From Rattus norvegicus (lineage: Eukaryota; Chordata; Mammalia; Rodentia; Muridae): DNA of 64,000 bases. Position 1 is the first letter of the stretch. Each line of letters starts with the position of its first letter. The stretch covers positions 10,923,001 through 10,987,000 of the forward strand of contig NC_086023.1 in NCBI RefSeq assembly GCF_036323735.1, given 5' to 3'. This document shows positions 30,381 to 41,800 of the stretch, one piece after another. A model generated the notes under the pieces. The model saw only the letters and a list, made by a program, of their open reading frames with translations, had not been told where the DNA came from and searched no databases. A program made the translations under genes and the position numbers.

Positions 30381-30505
30381 TTTGCCGGGAGCCAAGCATG
30401 CTCAGTCTCAGAAATTCTTCTTAGGAATGCTCATTATATGGCCCCTATCTCCAGGAAAATTAAGCCATTTACAGCCTCAGGCCTTGGGACACCTAGCCCA
30501 TGTCG
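30381..30505 (+). mobile_element. Plus-strand LTR remnant
   Basis: Matches, in opposite orientation, parts of the LTR at 31158-31586 ('aagcatgctcagtctcag', 'tcattatatggcccctatct', 'aggccttgggacacctagcc'). It lacks the U3 start and about 240 bp between 'cacctagccc' and the terminal 'ggggcag'. Confidence 0.8.
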
Positions 30506-30506
30506 G

Positions 30507-30524
30507 GGCAGTTGGCGCCCAGAC
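30507..30524 (+). promoter_or_regulatory. Retroviral primer-binding site, tRNA-Lys type
   Basis: TGGCGCCCAGACATGAGG two bases after the LTR end. The TGGCGCCC start is the tRNA-Lys type; the second half has drifted compared with the inverted copy at 31138-31155. Confidence 0.7.
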
Positions 30525-30822
30525 ATGAGGCCTTGGGTATGGGGATCCGACAGAACGTTGCTCTCTCCCATGGATGTCCCCCACTCATAGGATCGCCGCT
30601 TCCCTGAGGACTCGAGGGAAGATCCGGATTGTGATCACCACAGCTACCCACCGTGAGTCAGATCTGAGAAAGGTAAGTAATTGAGCAATGCAGTAATGGG
30701 CCAGGCATTGAATAAGCATGACTTATTCTTACAGGGTCTTAAGGAGTCCCTCAAGGCGCAAGGAACTCGGGTTAAGAAAAAAGATCTTGCAAAATTCTTT
30801 ATAGTCACTGAGGATATATTCA

Positions 30823-31137
30823 TTGGGAGACTGTCTGAAAGACTTTTATAAGACATTTGGCTCAGAAGTCCCTGTCCAAGCCTTTTCCTATTGGAACCTG
30901 ATCAATGAAATACTTAAGGCTTACAAAGTCTGGCCAGATGTTCAAAAGGTAGTTATAGAAGGAGAAAAGGCCTTACAGAGTTTTTCCCAACCCCTTTCAG
31001 TTTGTGATTCTGTTTCTATTGTCATGCCAGACCCAGAACCTCCAGGACCACCAGCCAATCTTCAGCATGCCTCCCAGCAGGCATCCACAGCACTGATTCC
31101 TACTCTCAAAATTTACCCCTCCCTGACAGAGTTGAAA
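30823..31137 (+). pseudogene. gag: gag N-terminal remnant
   Basis: Frame beginning 'MGDCLKDFYKTFG' after a leader and primer-binding site, followed by a Pro-rich 'PDPEPPGPPANLQ' and 'YPSLTELK', in the position and style of a gammaretrovirus-like matrix-p12 region. It ends abruptly at 31137, where the sequence joins an inverted primer-binding site and LTR. The open frame runs on to 31251 through antisense LTR. The complementary gag part (capsid-nucleocapsid) lies inverted at 32930-33700. No functional product. Confidence 0.6.
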
Positions 31138-31155
31138 GTCCCATGTTGGGCGCCA
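31138..31155 (-). promoter_or_regulatory. Inverted primer-binding site, exactly 18 nt
   Basis: Reads TGGCGCCCAACATGGGAC on the minus strand, two bases beyond the end of the LTR at 31158. Gag sequence starts at the next base. Eighteen nucleotides is the length of tRNA copied by reverse transcriptase in plus-strand strong-stop DNA. Confidence 0.75.
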
Positions 31156-31157
31156 AC

Positions 31158-31586
31158 TGCCCCGGCCTGTGGGGGTTCAGAGGAGACCTGGGAGGGGGCA
31201 AAAGAACGGGGGACAGGAGGCGTAAAGAAGGAGAGCAAGTCTATGGTCTGATCAAGCTCTTTGTAAACAACGGCTTACAAAGACAAGCAGGCAAGAAAGC
31301 TACTTAGGACAAGACATCATTGCCCCCTCCCTATATCCCTAAACCATAAATTGCAGGTATAGACTGATAAGATTGAGGGCTGGAGACAGATGCTGTAAAA
31401 GTGATAAGAACAAACAACGGGCTAGGTGTCCCAAGGCCTGAGGCTGTAACTGGTTAATTTTCCTGGAGATAGGGGCCATATAATGAGCAGAGTATTCCTG
31501 AGAAGAATTCCTGAGACTGAGCATGCTTGGTTCCTGGCACCCTTTATAGGTAGCTGTAGGGGTGGAGTTTAGACAGAATACCAACA
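31158..31586 (-). mobile_element. Complete minus-strand LTR (429 bp)
   Basis: On the minus strand it starts TGTTGGTATTCTG directly after a polypurine tract (AAAATGGGGGAA, 31587-31598) and ends GGGGCA, followed two bases later by a primer-binding site. CTATAAAGG near the start may be a TATA box. Confidence 0.85.
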
Positions 31587-31915
31587 TTCCCCCATTTTGG
31601 TTTAATTAAAAAGAAAAATTAGGCAATGGTGGAGCAGGAATAAGGTCATCTTGATCTCTGACTACTTCCTACTTGCTTTTGGGCAACATGTCTCTAGGGA
31701 ACCTAGAAAAATGGGTATAGGATGTTTGTCCAGTTTTAGCGTTGGCTGTTTCCTTGTTGTCCAGGGTCTGTGGAACCATCTGAGGATAGATCAGAAAGAA
31801 CAGGTCCAATAGAAGCGTCTGTATCTGTGCGAGGAGATTGAACATCTGGAGGCAGCTTCTCTGGAGCTGTTCTGGGTGGTGTAGTAAGCACCTGGACTTA
31901 CTTGACAAGATGTTG

Positions 31916-31918
<3 letters not shown>

Positions 31919-31960
<42 letters not shown>
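31919..31960. repeat. (CA)n microsatellite
   Basis: About 21 CA dinucleotides within the ERV composite. Confidence 0.95.
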
Positions 31961-31963
<3 letters not shown>

Positions 31964-32218
31964 GTTAAACGCGTTTGGGAAAGAGAAAATTTTTTCTCAG
32001 ATGTACATTTGAAACCCACTTAGGCAGATGTACTTATCTGGGTGAAGTCTATTTGGTCCAGGGGAGGTAGGTCTGAGTGGATTTCCATAGCTTATAAGTT
32101 TAAAAAAGAGATAACGTAAGTTAACAACATGAACATTCTTTAAGATAAGCTTTTTGTGGAGCAGAAGGAAGAATTTGTCCTACAGAACGTGTCCTGGATG
32201 TCTTAAAACAGTTTGCCG

Positions 32219-32401
32219 GGGCTGGAGAGATGGCTCAGCGGTTAAGAGCACTGACTGCTCTTCCAGAGGTCCTGAGTTCAATCCCCAGCAACCACATGGT
32301 GGCTCACAACCATCTGTAATGGGATCTGATGCCCTCTTTTGGTGTGTCTGAAGACAGCTACAGTGTACTCACATATGTAAAATAAATCTTTAAAAAAAAA
32401 A
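32219..32401 (+). mobile_element. B2 SINE
   Basis: Intact B2 with AAACAGTTTGCC on both flanks, inserted in the ERV composite. Confidence 0.96.
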
Positions 32402-32559
32402 AACAGTTTGCCATGACAAAAAGACACGTAGAAAAATCAGTTTTCAGATCCTATTTGGAAAGCCTGTTTGTTTAGCAACAGAGGGGTTCTGGATCTCCCA
32501 GACTTGGGAGTCTACCTGAGAAGCTGGTAAAGGAAGCAACATGTCCATGTTAGGTTGGC

Positions 32560-33700
32560 TGGCTAGAAGAAGCAGAAGGGCTGCGGGTGAGATTGAGTTT
32601 GGACAAATGGGTGGAGCAAAATAGAGGCTCCCAACTTAGCTAGAAGATCTTTCCCAATAAGGGGACAGGGCATGTTGGCACTACCAAATAGAAATGGGTG
32701 AGAGGTGCACCCCTAAAAATGTAGCTGAACAGTGGGGTTTGGTGAGGAAGGTAAGGTTGTCCCCCTACCCCAACAATGGGGAAACAGGAGAGAGAAGTGG
32801 GTCCCTAAAACTCCATTAGAAGTGGGTAAGTGGCCCCAGTGTCCAAAAGGAAGGAGATGGGCTGCCCACATACCATGATGGTTACCCACGGCTCTGCTGG
32901 TGATGGCAGGGGTCAGGTCCAGGGAACTCAGGCCCCTTCAGTCATCCATAGCCAAGCCTAGGAGATCCACTGGTTACCTGGATGTGATGTCCCTCTGTCC
33001 TGCACAACATGAGGGCAATTGACAGCCCAGTGTCCCTCTTGATGACACCTAGAATATAGCCCCTTGGCTTGCAGCAGTTAGGGCAAGCTCTCGCCCAGTG
33101 ACCTTTTTGACCACATTTGTAGCAGGAGCCTGGTAGTCTCCTAGTCCTAGAAGACCAGGAGTCTGGGACAGTAGCTGAGGCTAGTCGGACAGCCTTTGCC
33201 AGCATGTGGTACTTTAGTCTGCGAGCCTTCTCATCCCTTCCAAGGTATATTTTAAAGGCCAGTGCCAAAACTTCTGTTTGTGGAGTTAGGGGCCCCCTCT
33301 CTAGCCTTTTAAGTTTGTCTTTAAGTCAGGGTAGCTCTGGCAAAAGAAATAGCTCATCAGAAATTGTTTACCTTCTGAGTTTCAGGGTCTAGATTAGTGT
33401 ATTGTAATAAAGTCTTTGAAGGGGGTTCTAAAAATTGGGATGGGTTTTCCTGTTTTTCCTAAATGACTTCTTGTAGTTTTTCAAGATTCACTGGTTTTAA
33501 GACTGTCCTGTGGAGACAGGCCAGGAGACAGGTCATGAATCTATCTCTGGCTAAAATACCAGCTGTGGAATTATAATTCCATCAGGGATCTTGGTCAGGA
33601 ACTGCCTCAGATACAACTGGGTATGTTCTTCTGCATGTATTCTCTCCTGCTTCCAAACTCGCCGGCGTTCCTCAGGAAGTAAATTATTAGTAAGGATCAT
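32560..33700 (-). pseudogene. Gammaretrovirus-like gag-protease remnant
   Basis: Minus-strand reading gives a capsid C-terminal piece ('VNLEKLQEVI', stop, 'EKQENPSQFLEPPSKTLLQY'), a nucleocapsid with one CCHC knuckle (CYKCGQKGHWARAC), and then a protease with 'ISFLLDTGATYPLL' around 32845-32880. One zinc knuckle and gag-pro in near-continuous frame fit the gamma group. In-frame stops, for example at capsid and after 'LLMEF', and frame changes make it non-functional. Confidence 0.8.
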
Positions 33701-34513
33701 GTGTCAAGACAGGGTAGGAATGAAAAATCTGCAGAGCAAGGGAGAGGCGCGAGTGTGTGCAGCTGAGGCACTGGCGCATGGGTGGCGGTGTGAGCACACT
33801 GGAAAAGACAGTGTGAAAGCTGTTTTTCTCAAGGCTGTGGAGGTCTGAGCACAGGAGCAAAGTCCCAGACAGAAAGAGAGAGCTCTCTTGCACATGGGTC
33901 TTAGTAAGAAGAATCCCTGGCAGGACACAAGGGGTGGGGCCAGATTTGCTTTTCCTGCTGCTGCAAATCAGGGGTTGCAGCGGCAGGCAGAGTACTGAAG
34001 CCCTGCACGAGAGTGTGCCAAGTGTAGGGGTTACATGCACGTGGGAAAGCAGGTCTCACAGAGTCCCTGGTGGACGCAAGGAATGGGGCCAGACCTGCTT
34101 TTCACAAGGCGGCAAAGACTGATAGACCGGTGGGTGAGAATAGGGATTATTAATTACCCCTACCAGTGCTGGGACTACACTCAGAGCTGTGCTCCTGAGG
34201 TAGAAAGCAGCTTATCCAGGCCCACCCTGGCATTTTAAACAGCCTCAAAAAGAGGGAGGAACAAATCTCACCCAAGGGAAAAGGTCCTAGAAGGAGGGTC
34301 AGTGAAAGGATCCATCCCCAGGGGCAGCACAGGGGGGTAGCTCCAAGCTCAAGAACGCTCCCCTGAGACCATATGGACATCATGGAAAGTCAAACTCTGA
34401 GGTAAAGAAAGCACACAGAGGTCGAGTAGGTCACCGCTCACCAGCATGTTCTTGAAGAAGGATCTCTCCTTAGTGGGCAGCTGCACACAGGGCATCACAG
34501 TGATGGGGAAGCC
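33701..34513. other. Unassigned ERV-internal sequence
   Basis: Contains an imperfect duplication of about 140 bp: 'ggggccagatttgcttttcc' near 33940 and 'ggggccagacctgcttttca' near 34085. I could not match it to a retroviral protein. Confidence 0.35.
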
Positions 34514-34795
34514 TGTTGGATTGATCAGACAGAGCACACCAAACCAACATGGTTCCACATGGAGAGGTTTAAAGAGAGAAGAGTAGAAGAGAGGAGAAAC
34601 AAAGGAGGCCAGCCATGGGTACGTGGAGGAAAGGGAAGGGTAGAGAGAAGGGACAAGAAAGAGTGCAAGAGAACAGAGAGGAGAAAAACAAAGAGCAAAG
34701 AGAAAGAGGAGGGGCAAACAGCCCCTTCTATAGTCAGGTATACCTGGCTGTTGCCAGGTAGCTGTGGGGGGTGGAGCTTAGACAGAACACCAACA
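34514..34795 (-). mobile_element. ERV LTR
   Basis: Starts TGTTGGTGTTCTG (minus) and ends ATCCAACA; related to the solo LTR at 5601-5914 throughout. L1 5' sequence resumes at 34796. Confidence 0.75.
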
Positions 34796-35637
34796 TGCAG
34801 GGCAACAAATCAGCAGCTTCTCTGTCCCTCTGAAGACCCTCCAGTTGGAAGACCCCACAGGATGTCTGCTACAGCCAGGGCCACAGACTTGTTGCAACTC
34901 AGGGACAAAAGAGGCAGGCTCCAGATAGAGTCACCCAGACCAGCAAGCACCAGGGATAACCAGATAGAGAGAGGCAAGCACAAGACCATAAGCAACAGAA
35001 GCCAATATATGTGGGCAACATCAGAACCCAGTTCTCCCACCACAGCAAGCCCTGAATTACACCAACACACCTGAAAATCAGGAAGCTGACCTAAAATCCT
35101 ATCTTATGAAGATAATAAAGTCCTTTAAGGAGGATATAAATAACTCACTGAAAGAAACACAGAAAAACACAGGTAAACAGGTAGAAACACTTAAGGGGGA
35201 AACATAAATTTCTTTAAGAGGAAATACACAATTAAACAGGTGAAGGAACGGAATAAAGTTGTCTAAAACCTAAAAGTTGAAGTAGAAACAATAAAGAAAC
35301 ACAAATGGAGGCAAACCTGGAAAAGGAAAACCTAGGAAAGAGAACAGGAATTACAGATGTAAATATCACCAACAGAATACAAGAGAATACAAGAGAATAC
35401 AAGAGATATAAGAGAGAATATCAGGAATAGAAGATACCTTAGAAGATATTAACACAACTGTCAAAAAAATTCAAAACATAAAACCTCTTAACCCAAAATA
35501 TCCAGGAAATTCAGTACAAAATGAAAAGACCAAATCCTGGAATAGAGAAGAATGAAGAGTTCTAGCTCAAAGGACCTGAAAACATCTTCAACAAACTCAT
35601 AGAAGAAAACTTCCTCAACCTAAAGAAAGAGATGGCC

Positions 35638-37118
35638 GAGGAGTTTTGCCTCTGTGTGTCCTGAGTTCTCCAGGCAGGTTTCTTGCAGGGGAAAAGTTGG
35701 TCCTACCTGCGGTTCCAAGGCTCAAGTTTGCTCGTGGGGTACTGCCTAAGTCCTCTCCGCGGCGTCAGCAACCGGGAAGATCTGCGCCGCTCTTTCCGGG
35801 AGCCTCCGTGCACCAGGGTTCCAGATGGCGTTTGGTGTTTTCCTCTGGCGTCTGGATGTGCACAGAGTGCAGTCTCTTCTGGTTTCCCAGGCGTGTCCGC
35901 CTCTCTGAAGGTATTGAAGCCCCTGGGTGATAATTTGATGGAGGAAAACATAAGGCAGTCTGTAACAAACTCTATCAAAGCAGGCCTGACTGACCAGGTG
36001 TCTCATCATGCCCGATTAAAGACAGACTGACAGCTCATCTCCTCACGGACTCCCTTGTTCATGCTTGCTGTACAATGAGAACTCAGATAAATAAACCAAA
36101 GTTTACAATCAACTGTAGAAGTAGCTTAGTGTAACTGGCCTCACAGATGGCTGCCACAGAGTGTGAACATTGTTTGTTGGTTTTCAGCCTTCTTTTGATG
36201 TCTCCTCAGACCGGCGATTGGCTGAGGAGCGTTAGTTTATCATGCACATTTGTGCCACGTTTAATTCTTTTCTTTCTTTTTACTGAATTTAATGTTAGTG
36301 AAATTTGTCTTATGTAAAAGGATATTTCAGGGAAATATTTTAAGAAATCTATTTAGAGTCTCTTTAATATAGTGTCCCATTGAAATTTTAATTTTTAGAG
36401 AATTTACGAATCACTGTATCAAGAATCAGATCGGAATGACAATGAAGCCTTTATTGAGCCACTACATTAAAAGTGTATATTGCTTTACTGCCTTCAATGC
36501 CAGTATTACATAAATGCATGTATCAGAAACTTCACAGAAATCACATGACAACTCGTAGCTGAGAAGGTAATTCTGAGGTGTACATTGTCTTGCCTTTTTA
36601 AATTTGTAAACCTGCCCTGAACGGAGATGCATTATCTGGGAAACTGAGCTGTCTTTGCAGTTTAGCCTTTCATGTACATAAAATACGCCATTAATTTTAT
36701 TGGGGGAGAAATTCCATCCAAAAATGTTGCCTACAGCTGTGAGTTAAGAGTGTCTGTACAGTGTGTAGCTTTTATTTTCTAAAAATTACAGGTAGGGCAT
36801 GTATATGAATTATAAATATATAAATACAATTTTGTATTAAAAGTTTTGTAGTTTATGGCAAAATCTGGTTCTGTGGTAGGCTAATAAGTACAGTCCTGTG
36901 AAAGGAATGTCTGTGGCTCATGTCAGTGTGTGAATGCATAGACAGTTTGAAGTTTTGATATATTTGTGATATTTATCTTCCTTGAGCACTGCAATCTCAC
37001 CCCCAAGAGAATTCAATGGGAATGTTTTATTGTGACTTGTCCTCTGTTGCATTTTAAAGTTATTTCCTGTAATTTATTTTCAGTACATAATTAAAAATTT
37101 GTTGTATATTAAAAAAAA
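35638..37118 (+). pseudogene. Processed retrocopy of an unidentified mRNA
   Basis: A 1.48-kb insert with a perfect 16-bp target duplication, AAAGAAAGAGATGGCC (35622-35637 and 37119-37134), an ATTAAA signal at 37090-37095 and a poly-A end. A GC-rich 5' part is followed by an AT-rich 3'UTR of about 1.1 kb. A plus-strand frame (35683-36030, 115 codons) ends with 'NLMEENIRQSVTNSIKAGLT' and '...SHHARLKTD', which looks like genuine coding sequence near a natural stop; the upstream part may be shifted in frame. I do not recognise the parent gene. No intron is visible, as expected for L1-mediated reverse transcription of a spliced message. Confidence 0.85.
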
Positions 37119-37252
37119 AAAGAAAGAGATGGCCAAAAAGGTACAAGAAGCCTACAGAACACCAAACAAATGGGACCAGAAAAGAAAGTACTCTCATCAC
37201 ATAATAATCAAAACACTAAAATCACAGAAGAAAGAATATTAAAAGCTGCAAG

Positions 37253-37358
37253 GGGGGGGGTTGGGGATTTAGCTCAGTGGTAGAGCGCTTGCCTAGGAAG
37301 CGCAAGGCCCTGGGTTCGGTCCCCAGCTCTGAAAAAAAGAACCAAAAAAAAAAAAAAA
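37253..37358 (+). mobile_element. ID SINE (rat)
   Basis: ID with extra leading Gs and a mixed A-tail; AAAAGCTGCAAG of L1 ORF1 is duplicated on both sides. Confidence 0.96.
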
Positions 37359-37742
37359 AAAAGCTGCAAGGGAAAAGAGCCAAGTAACATACAAAGGTAG
37401 ACCTATCAGAATTACATCAGACTTCTCAACAGAGACTATGAAAGCCAGAAGAGACTGCTCAGATGTCATGTGGACTCTAAGAGAACACAATGCCAGCCCA
37501 GGCTACTATACCCAGCAAAACTCTCAATCAACATAGATGGAGAAACCAAAATATTCCAGGACAAAACTAAATTTAAACAGTATCTATCTATCAATCCAGC
37601 CCTACAGAGGATCCTAGAACAAAAACTCCAACACAAGGAAGGTACCAACACCAAAGAAAAGACAAGATAATAAGCATTTTACAAAGAAGCCAAAAGGAGA
37701 AAACCACAAGCACATAAAGCTACCTACAAAAGCAAATATAAC

Positions 37743-38285
37743 AGGAACCAACAGTCATCTGGCTTTGATATCTCTCAATATTAATCAACGTAACTCACCT
37801 ATAAAAACACATAAGCTAACAGACTGGATATGCAAAAGAGATCCAGCATTTTGTTGCATACAAGAAACACACCTCAATAACAAAGACAGACACTTTCTCA
37901 GAGTAAAAGGATGTGAAAAGATCTTCCAAACAAATGGTCCCAAGAAACAAGCTGAAGTTGCCATCCTAATATCCAATAAAATAGACTTTCAACCAAAAGT
38001 TATCAAATGTGTGAGAAAGGACACTTCATATTTATTAGAGGGAAAAATCTACCAAGAGAAAGTCTCAATTCCGAACATCTATTCCCCAAATGCAAGGGCA
38101 CCCGCATTCATAAAAGAAATTTTACTAAAGTTCAAAACATATATTAAACCCCACAAAATAATAGTGGGAGACTTCAACACCCCACTCTCAACACTGGACA
38201 GGTCATTGAAACAGAAACTAATCAGAGACATAGTGAAACTAATAGAGGTTATGAGCCAAATAGATTTAACAGGTATCTACAGAAC
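37743..38285 (+). pseudogene. L1 ORF2 endonuclease domain
   Basis: Open piece 37765-38304 encodes the apurinic-type endonuclease: 'SLNINQRNSPIKTHKLTDWI', 'CCIQETHLNNKD' (catalytic Glu) and 'IIVGDFNTPLS' (catalytic Asp-Phe-Asn). The frame ends in a solo LTR inserted at 38286. Confidence 0.9.
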
Positions 38286-38884
38286 TGTTGTTATAAAAAT
38301 ATAAAAAATAAAAAAAGTATTGTGGTCTTTTACCTCGCTAGGTCTGCCACCTCGGTGCCCCAAGATATCTGCTAGATATCTTGGCGGAAACACATCCCAA
38401 CTCCTCGGTGGCCTAGTGTCTCCTGCTGCCGCACACTTTGCTACACTCAAATTGTCACATAAAAGAACACACAACACAATAATCTTTGACCCAATTGGTA
38501 AGATATAATTGCCCACCTAAACATACAAAGCCCAGTACCATCCATGCCTTAAGAACATTCATAACAACCTGTAAAGGCACAGCATGGAATCTTAACATCA
38601 CCCGCCATATTGCCCTGCCACGGCTTCTCTCTTTCCCTCTCCTCTCTTCCTTTCCATTCCAGTCTCCTTCTCTTCCTTCAAACTTCTCTCTCACCCATCC
38701 TTCCTTCTCCTCCAGTGACAGGCCTCCTTCTATCCTGTACCTGCCCCTCACCTGTACTTTACAGATTCCATGGGGAGAAGGTTCTGATGAAGTCACTTGA
38801 TTCCTGAGTACATGACTAGGCAGCTGTCCTTGGGGCAGTGGAATTAGCATCAAAATACAGATAACTCCAGGGCAAACCACAACA
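38286..38884. mobile_element. Solo LTR inside L1 ORF2 (599 bp)
   Basis: Starts TGTTGTTATA, ends CCACAACA, with inverted TGTTGT/ACAACA ends, and CAGAAC duplicated directly outside (38280-38285 and 38885-38890). TG...CA plus a 6-bp duplication fits a class II ERV LTR. Orientation is not settled; the C/T-rich block at 38610-38710 would be purine-rich on the minus strand. Family not assigned. Confidence 0.88.
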
Positions 38885-41800
38885 CAGAACAATTCACCCT
38901 AGATCAAAAGAATACACCTTCTTTTCAACACCTCATAGTATCTTCTCCAAAATTGACCCATATAATTGGCCACAAAACAACCCTCACGTGATATAATAAG
39001 ATTAAAAATAATCCCGTGCATTCTATTAAATCACCTTGGCCAAAGGTTGGTCTTCAATAACAGCAAAACCAACAGAAAGCCCACATACAACTCTCTATTC
39101 AATGATAATTTGGTCAGGGAAGAAATAAAGAAAGAAATCAAAGACTTCCTGGAATTTAATAAAAATGTTGACACATTGTACCCAATTTTATGGGACACAA
39201 TAAAAGCAGTGCTAAGAGGAAAATTCATAGCACTAAGTGCCCTTATAAAGAAACTGGAGATATCTTACACTAGCAAGTTAACAGTACACCTGAGAGTTCT
39301 AGAACAAAAAGAAGCAAACACATCCAAGAGGAGTAAAAAGCAGGAAATAGTGAAACTTAGGGCTGAAATCAACCAAATAGAAACAAAGAGGACAATACAA
39401 AGAATCAACAAAACCAAAAGCTTTTTTTTTTTTTGAGAGAGAGAATCAACAGGATAGATAAACCCCTAGCCAAACTAGCTAAAGGGCCCAGAGGCAGTAT
39501 CCAAATTCACAAAGTCAGAAATGAAAAGGGAGACATAACAACAGAAATGGAGGAAATTAAAAAAAAAAACACCATCAGATCCTATCACAAAAGCCTATAT
39601 ACTCAACAAAACTGGAAAATCTAGATGAAATGGATGGTTTTCACCACTGCATACCAAAGTTAAGTCAAGAGCAGGTAAACTTTCTAAACAGACCCATATC
39701 CCATAAGGAAATAGACTAAGTCATTAAAAACTTCCCAACCAAAAAAATTCCAGGACTAGATGGATTTAGTTCAGAATTCGACAAGACCTTCAAAGAAGAC
39801 CTGATACCAATATTTGTCAAACTATTCCATAAAATAGAAACAGAAGGAACACTACCTAATTCATTCTATGAAGCCACAATTACTTTGATACCTAAACCAC
39901 ACAGGGACCCAACCAAAAAAGAGAACTTCACATATGAATATTGCTGCAAAAATACTCAATAAAATTCTTACAAACCAAATCCAAGAACACATCAAACCCA
40001 TCATTCACCATGATCAAGTAGGCTTTATCCCAGGGATGCAAGGCTGGTTCAATATACAAAAATCCATTAATGTAATCCACTATATAAATAAACTCAAAGA
40101 AAAAAATCACAGGATCGGGGTTGGGGATTTAGCTCAGTGGTAGAGCGCTTGACTAGCAAGCGCAAGGCCCTGGGTTCGGTCCCCAGCTCCGAAAAAAAGA
40201 AAAAAAAAATCACAGGATCATCTCCTTCAATGCAGAAAAACCATTTGACAAAATACAATACCTCTTCAAGTTAAAAGTATTGGAGAGATCAGGAATTCAA
40301 GGTCCATACCTAAACATAATAAAAGCAATTTACTGCAAACCAACAGCCAATATCAAATTAAATGGAGAGATATTTGAAGCAATCCCATTAAAGTCTGGAA
40401 CAAGACAAGGATGCCCACTTTCCCCATATTTATTCAATATAGTACTTGAAGTTCTAGCTAGAACAATAAGACAACAAAAAAAGGTCAAGTGGATACAAAT
40501 TGGCAAAGAAGAAATAAACATATCACTATTTGCAGATGGTATGATAGTATACATAAGTGACCCCAAAAATTCTACCAGAGAACTCCAGCTGATAAACAAC
40601 TTCAACAAAGTAGCTGGATATAAAATTAACTTGAATAAATCAGTAGCCTTCCTTTATACAAATGATAAACAGGCTGAGAAAGGAAGTAGGGAAACAACTC
40701 CCTTCACAATAGCCACAAATAATATAAAATATCTTGGGGTAACTGTAACCAAACAAGTGAAATATATATGACAATAACCTCAAGTCTCTCAAGAAAGAAA
40801 TCAAAGAAGATCTCAGAAAACGCAGAGACCGCCCATGCTCATAAATTGGCAGAATTAACATAGTAGAAATGGCCATTCTACCAAAGGCAATCTACGGATT
40901 CAATGCAATCCCCATCAAAATCCCAACACAATTCTTCAAAGACATGGAAAGAGCAATTCTCAAATTCATCTGGAAAGGCAAAAAACCCAGAATAGTGAAA
41001 ACAATTCCTAACAATAAAAGAACAGCTGGGGGAATCACCATCCCTGACCTCAAGCTCTATTACAGAGCAATAGTGATAAAAAACAAACAAACAAAAAAAC
41101 CCCAAAAACTCCACATGGTCCTGGTACAGAGACAGACAGGTTGATCAATGGAATAGCATTGAAGACCCAGAGACAAAACCACACACTTACACACACTTCA
41201 CTTTTGACAAAGATGTCAAAAACATACAATGGAAAAAAGAAAGCATCTTCGGTAAATGGTGCTGGTCTAACTGGCTGTCTGTATGTAGAAAAATGAAAAT
41301 AGACTCATACTTGTCACCTTGCACAAAACTCAAGTTCAAGTGGATCAAGGACCTCAACATAAAACCAGATACACTCAATCTAATAGAAGACAAAGTGGGA
41401 AAGAGCCTTGAACTCATTGGCACAGGGGGAATTTCCTCAACAGAACTCCAAGACTCACACTCTAAGAACAAGAATAGATAAATGGGACCTCATGAAACTG
41501 AAAAGCTTCTGTAAGGCAAAGGACATAGTCAATAAGACAAATCAGCAACCTACAGATTGGGAAAAAAAACTTCACCAGCCCCACATCTGATAGAGGGCTA
41601 ATATTCAAAATATATAAAGAACTCAAGAAGCTTACCACCAAAAAACCAAACAATCCAATAAAAAAAAAGGGATATAGAACTAAACAGAGAATTCACAACA
41701 GAGGAATAGCCATTCTCGAATGGCTGAGAAGCACCTAAAGAAATGTTCAAAGTCCTCAATGATCAGAGAAATGCAAATCAAAATGACCCTGACATTACAC

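Larger units (their letters stand above)
29589..34795. mobile_element. Composite of broken endogenous retroviruses
   Basis: Bounded by related minus-strand LTR pieces (29589-30380 and 34514-34795). Between them, left to right: a plus-strand LTR remnant, a primer-binding site, leader and gag start; an inverted primer-binding site and full minus-strand LTR; then minus-strand protease and gag remnants. Later SINEs have entered it. Internal proteins are gammaretrovirus-like (single CCHC knuckle). I could not match target-site duplications at the outer edges, so more than one insertion or rearrangement is likely. Confidence 0.7.
34958..37672 (+). pseudogene. L1 ORF1 (RNA-binding protein), broken
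   Basis: After 34958 the text follows L1 ORF1, including 'SNRSQYMWATSEPSSPTTAS', but the initiator ATG is mutated (ATA at about 34964). Many stops follow ('HQHT' stop, 'KSGS' stop). The frame is split by an mRNA retrocopy at 35638-37118 and an ID at 37253-37358. Its C-terminal end resumes at 37135 ('VQEAYRTPNKWDQKRKYSHH' type) and closes near 37670 with 'KEGTNTKEKTR'. In an intact L1 this protein is a trimeric RNA chaperone. Confidence 0.85.

Noticed and set aside
31838..32023. Env transmembrane remnant on the minus strand
   Set aside because: Position would fit an ERV 3' end, but the translation shows no C-x6-CC or membrane segment.
37765..38304. Stand-alone nuclease gene
   Set aside because: It is the L1 ORF2 endonuclease domain, with ORF1 before and reverse transcriptase after it.
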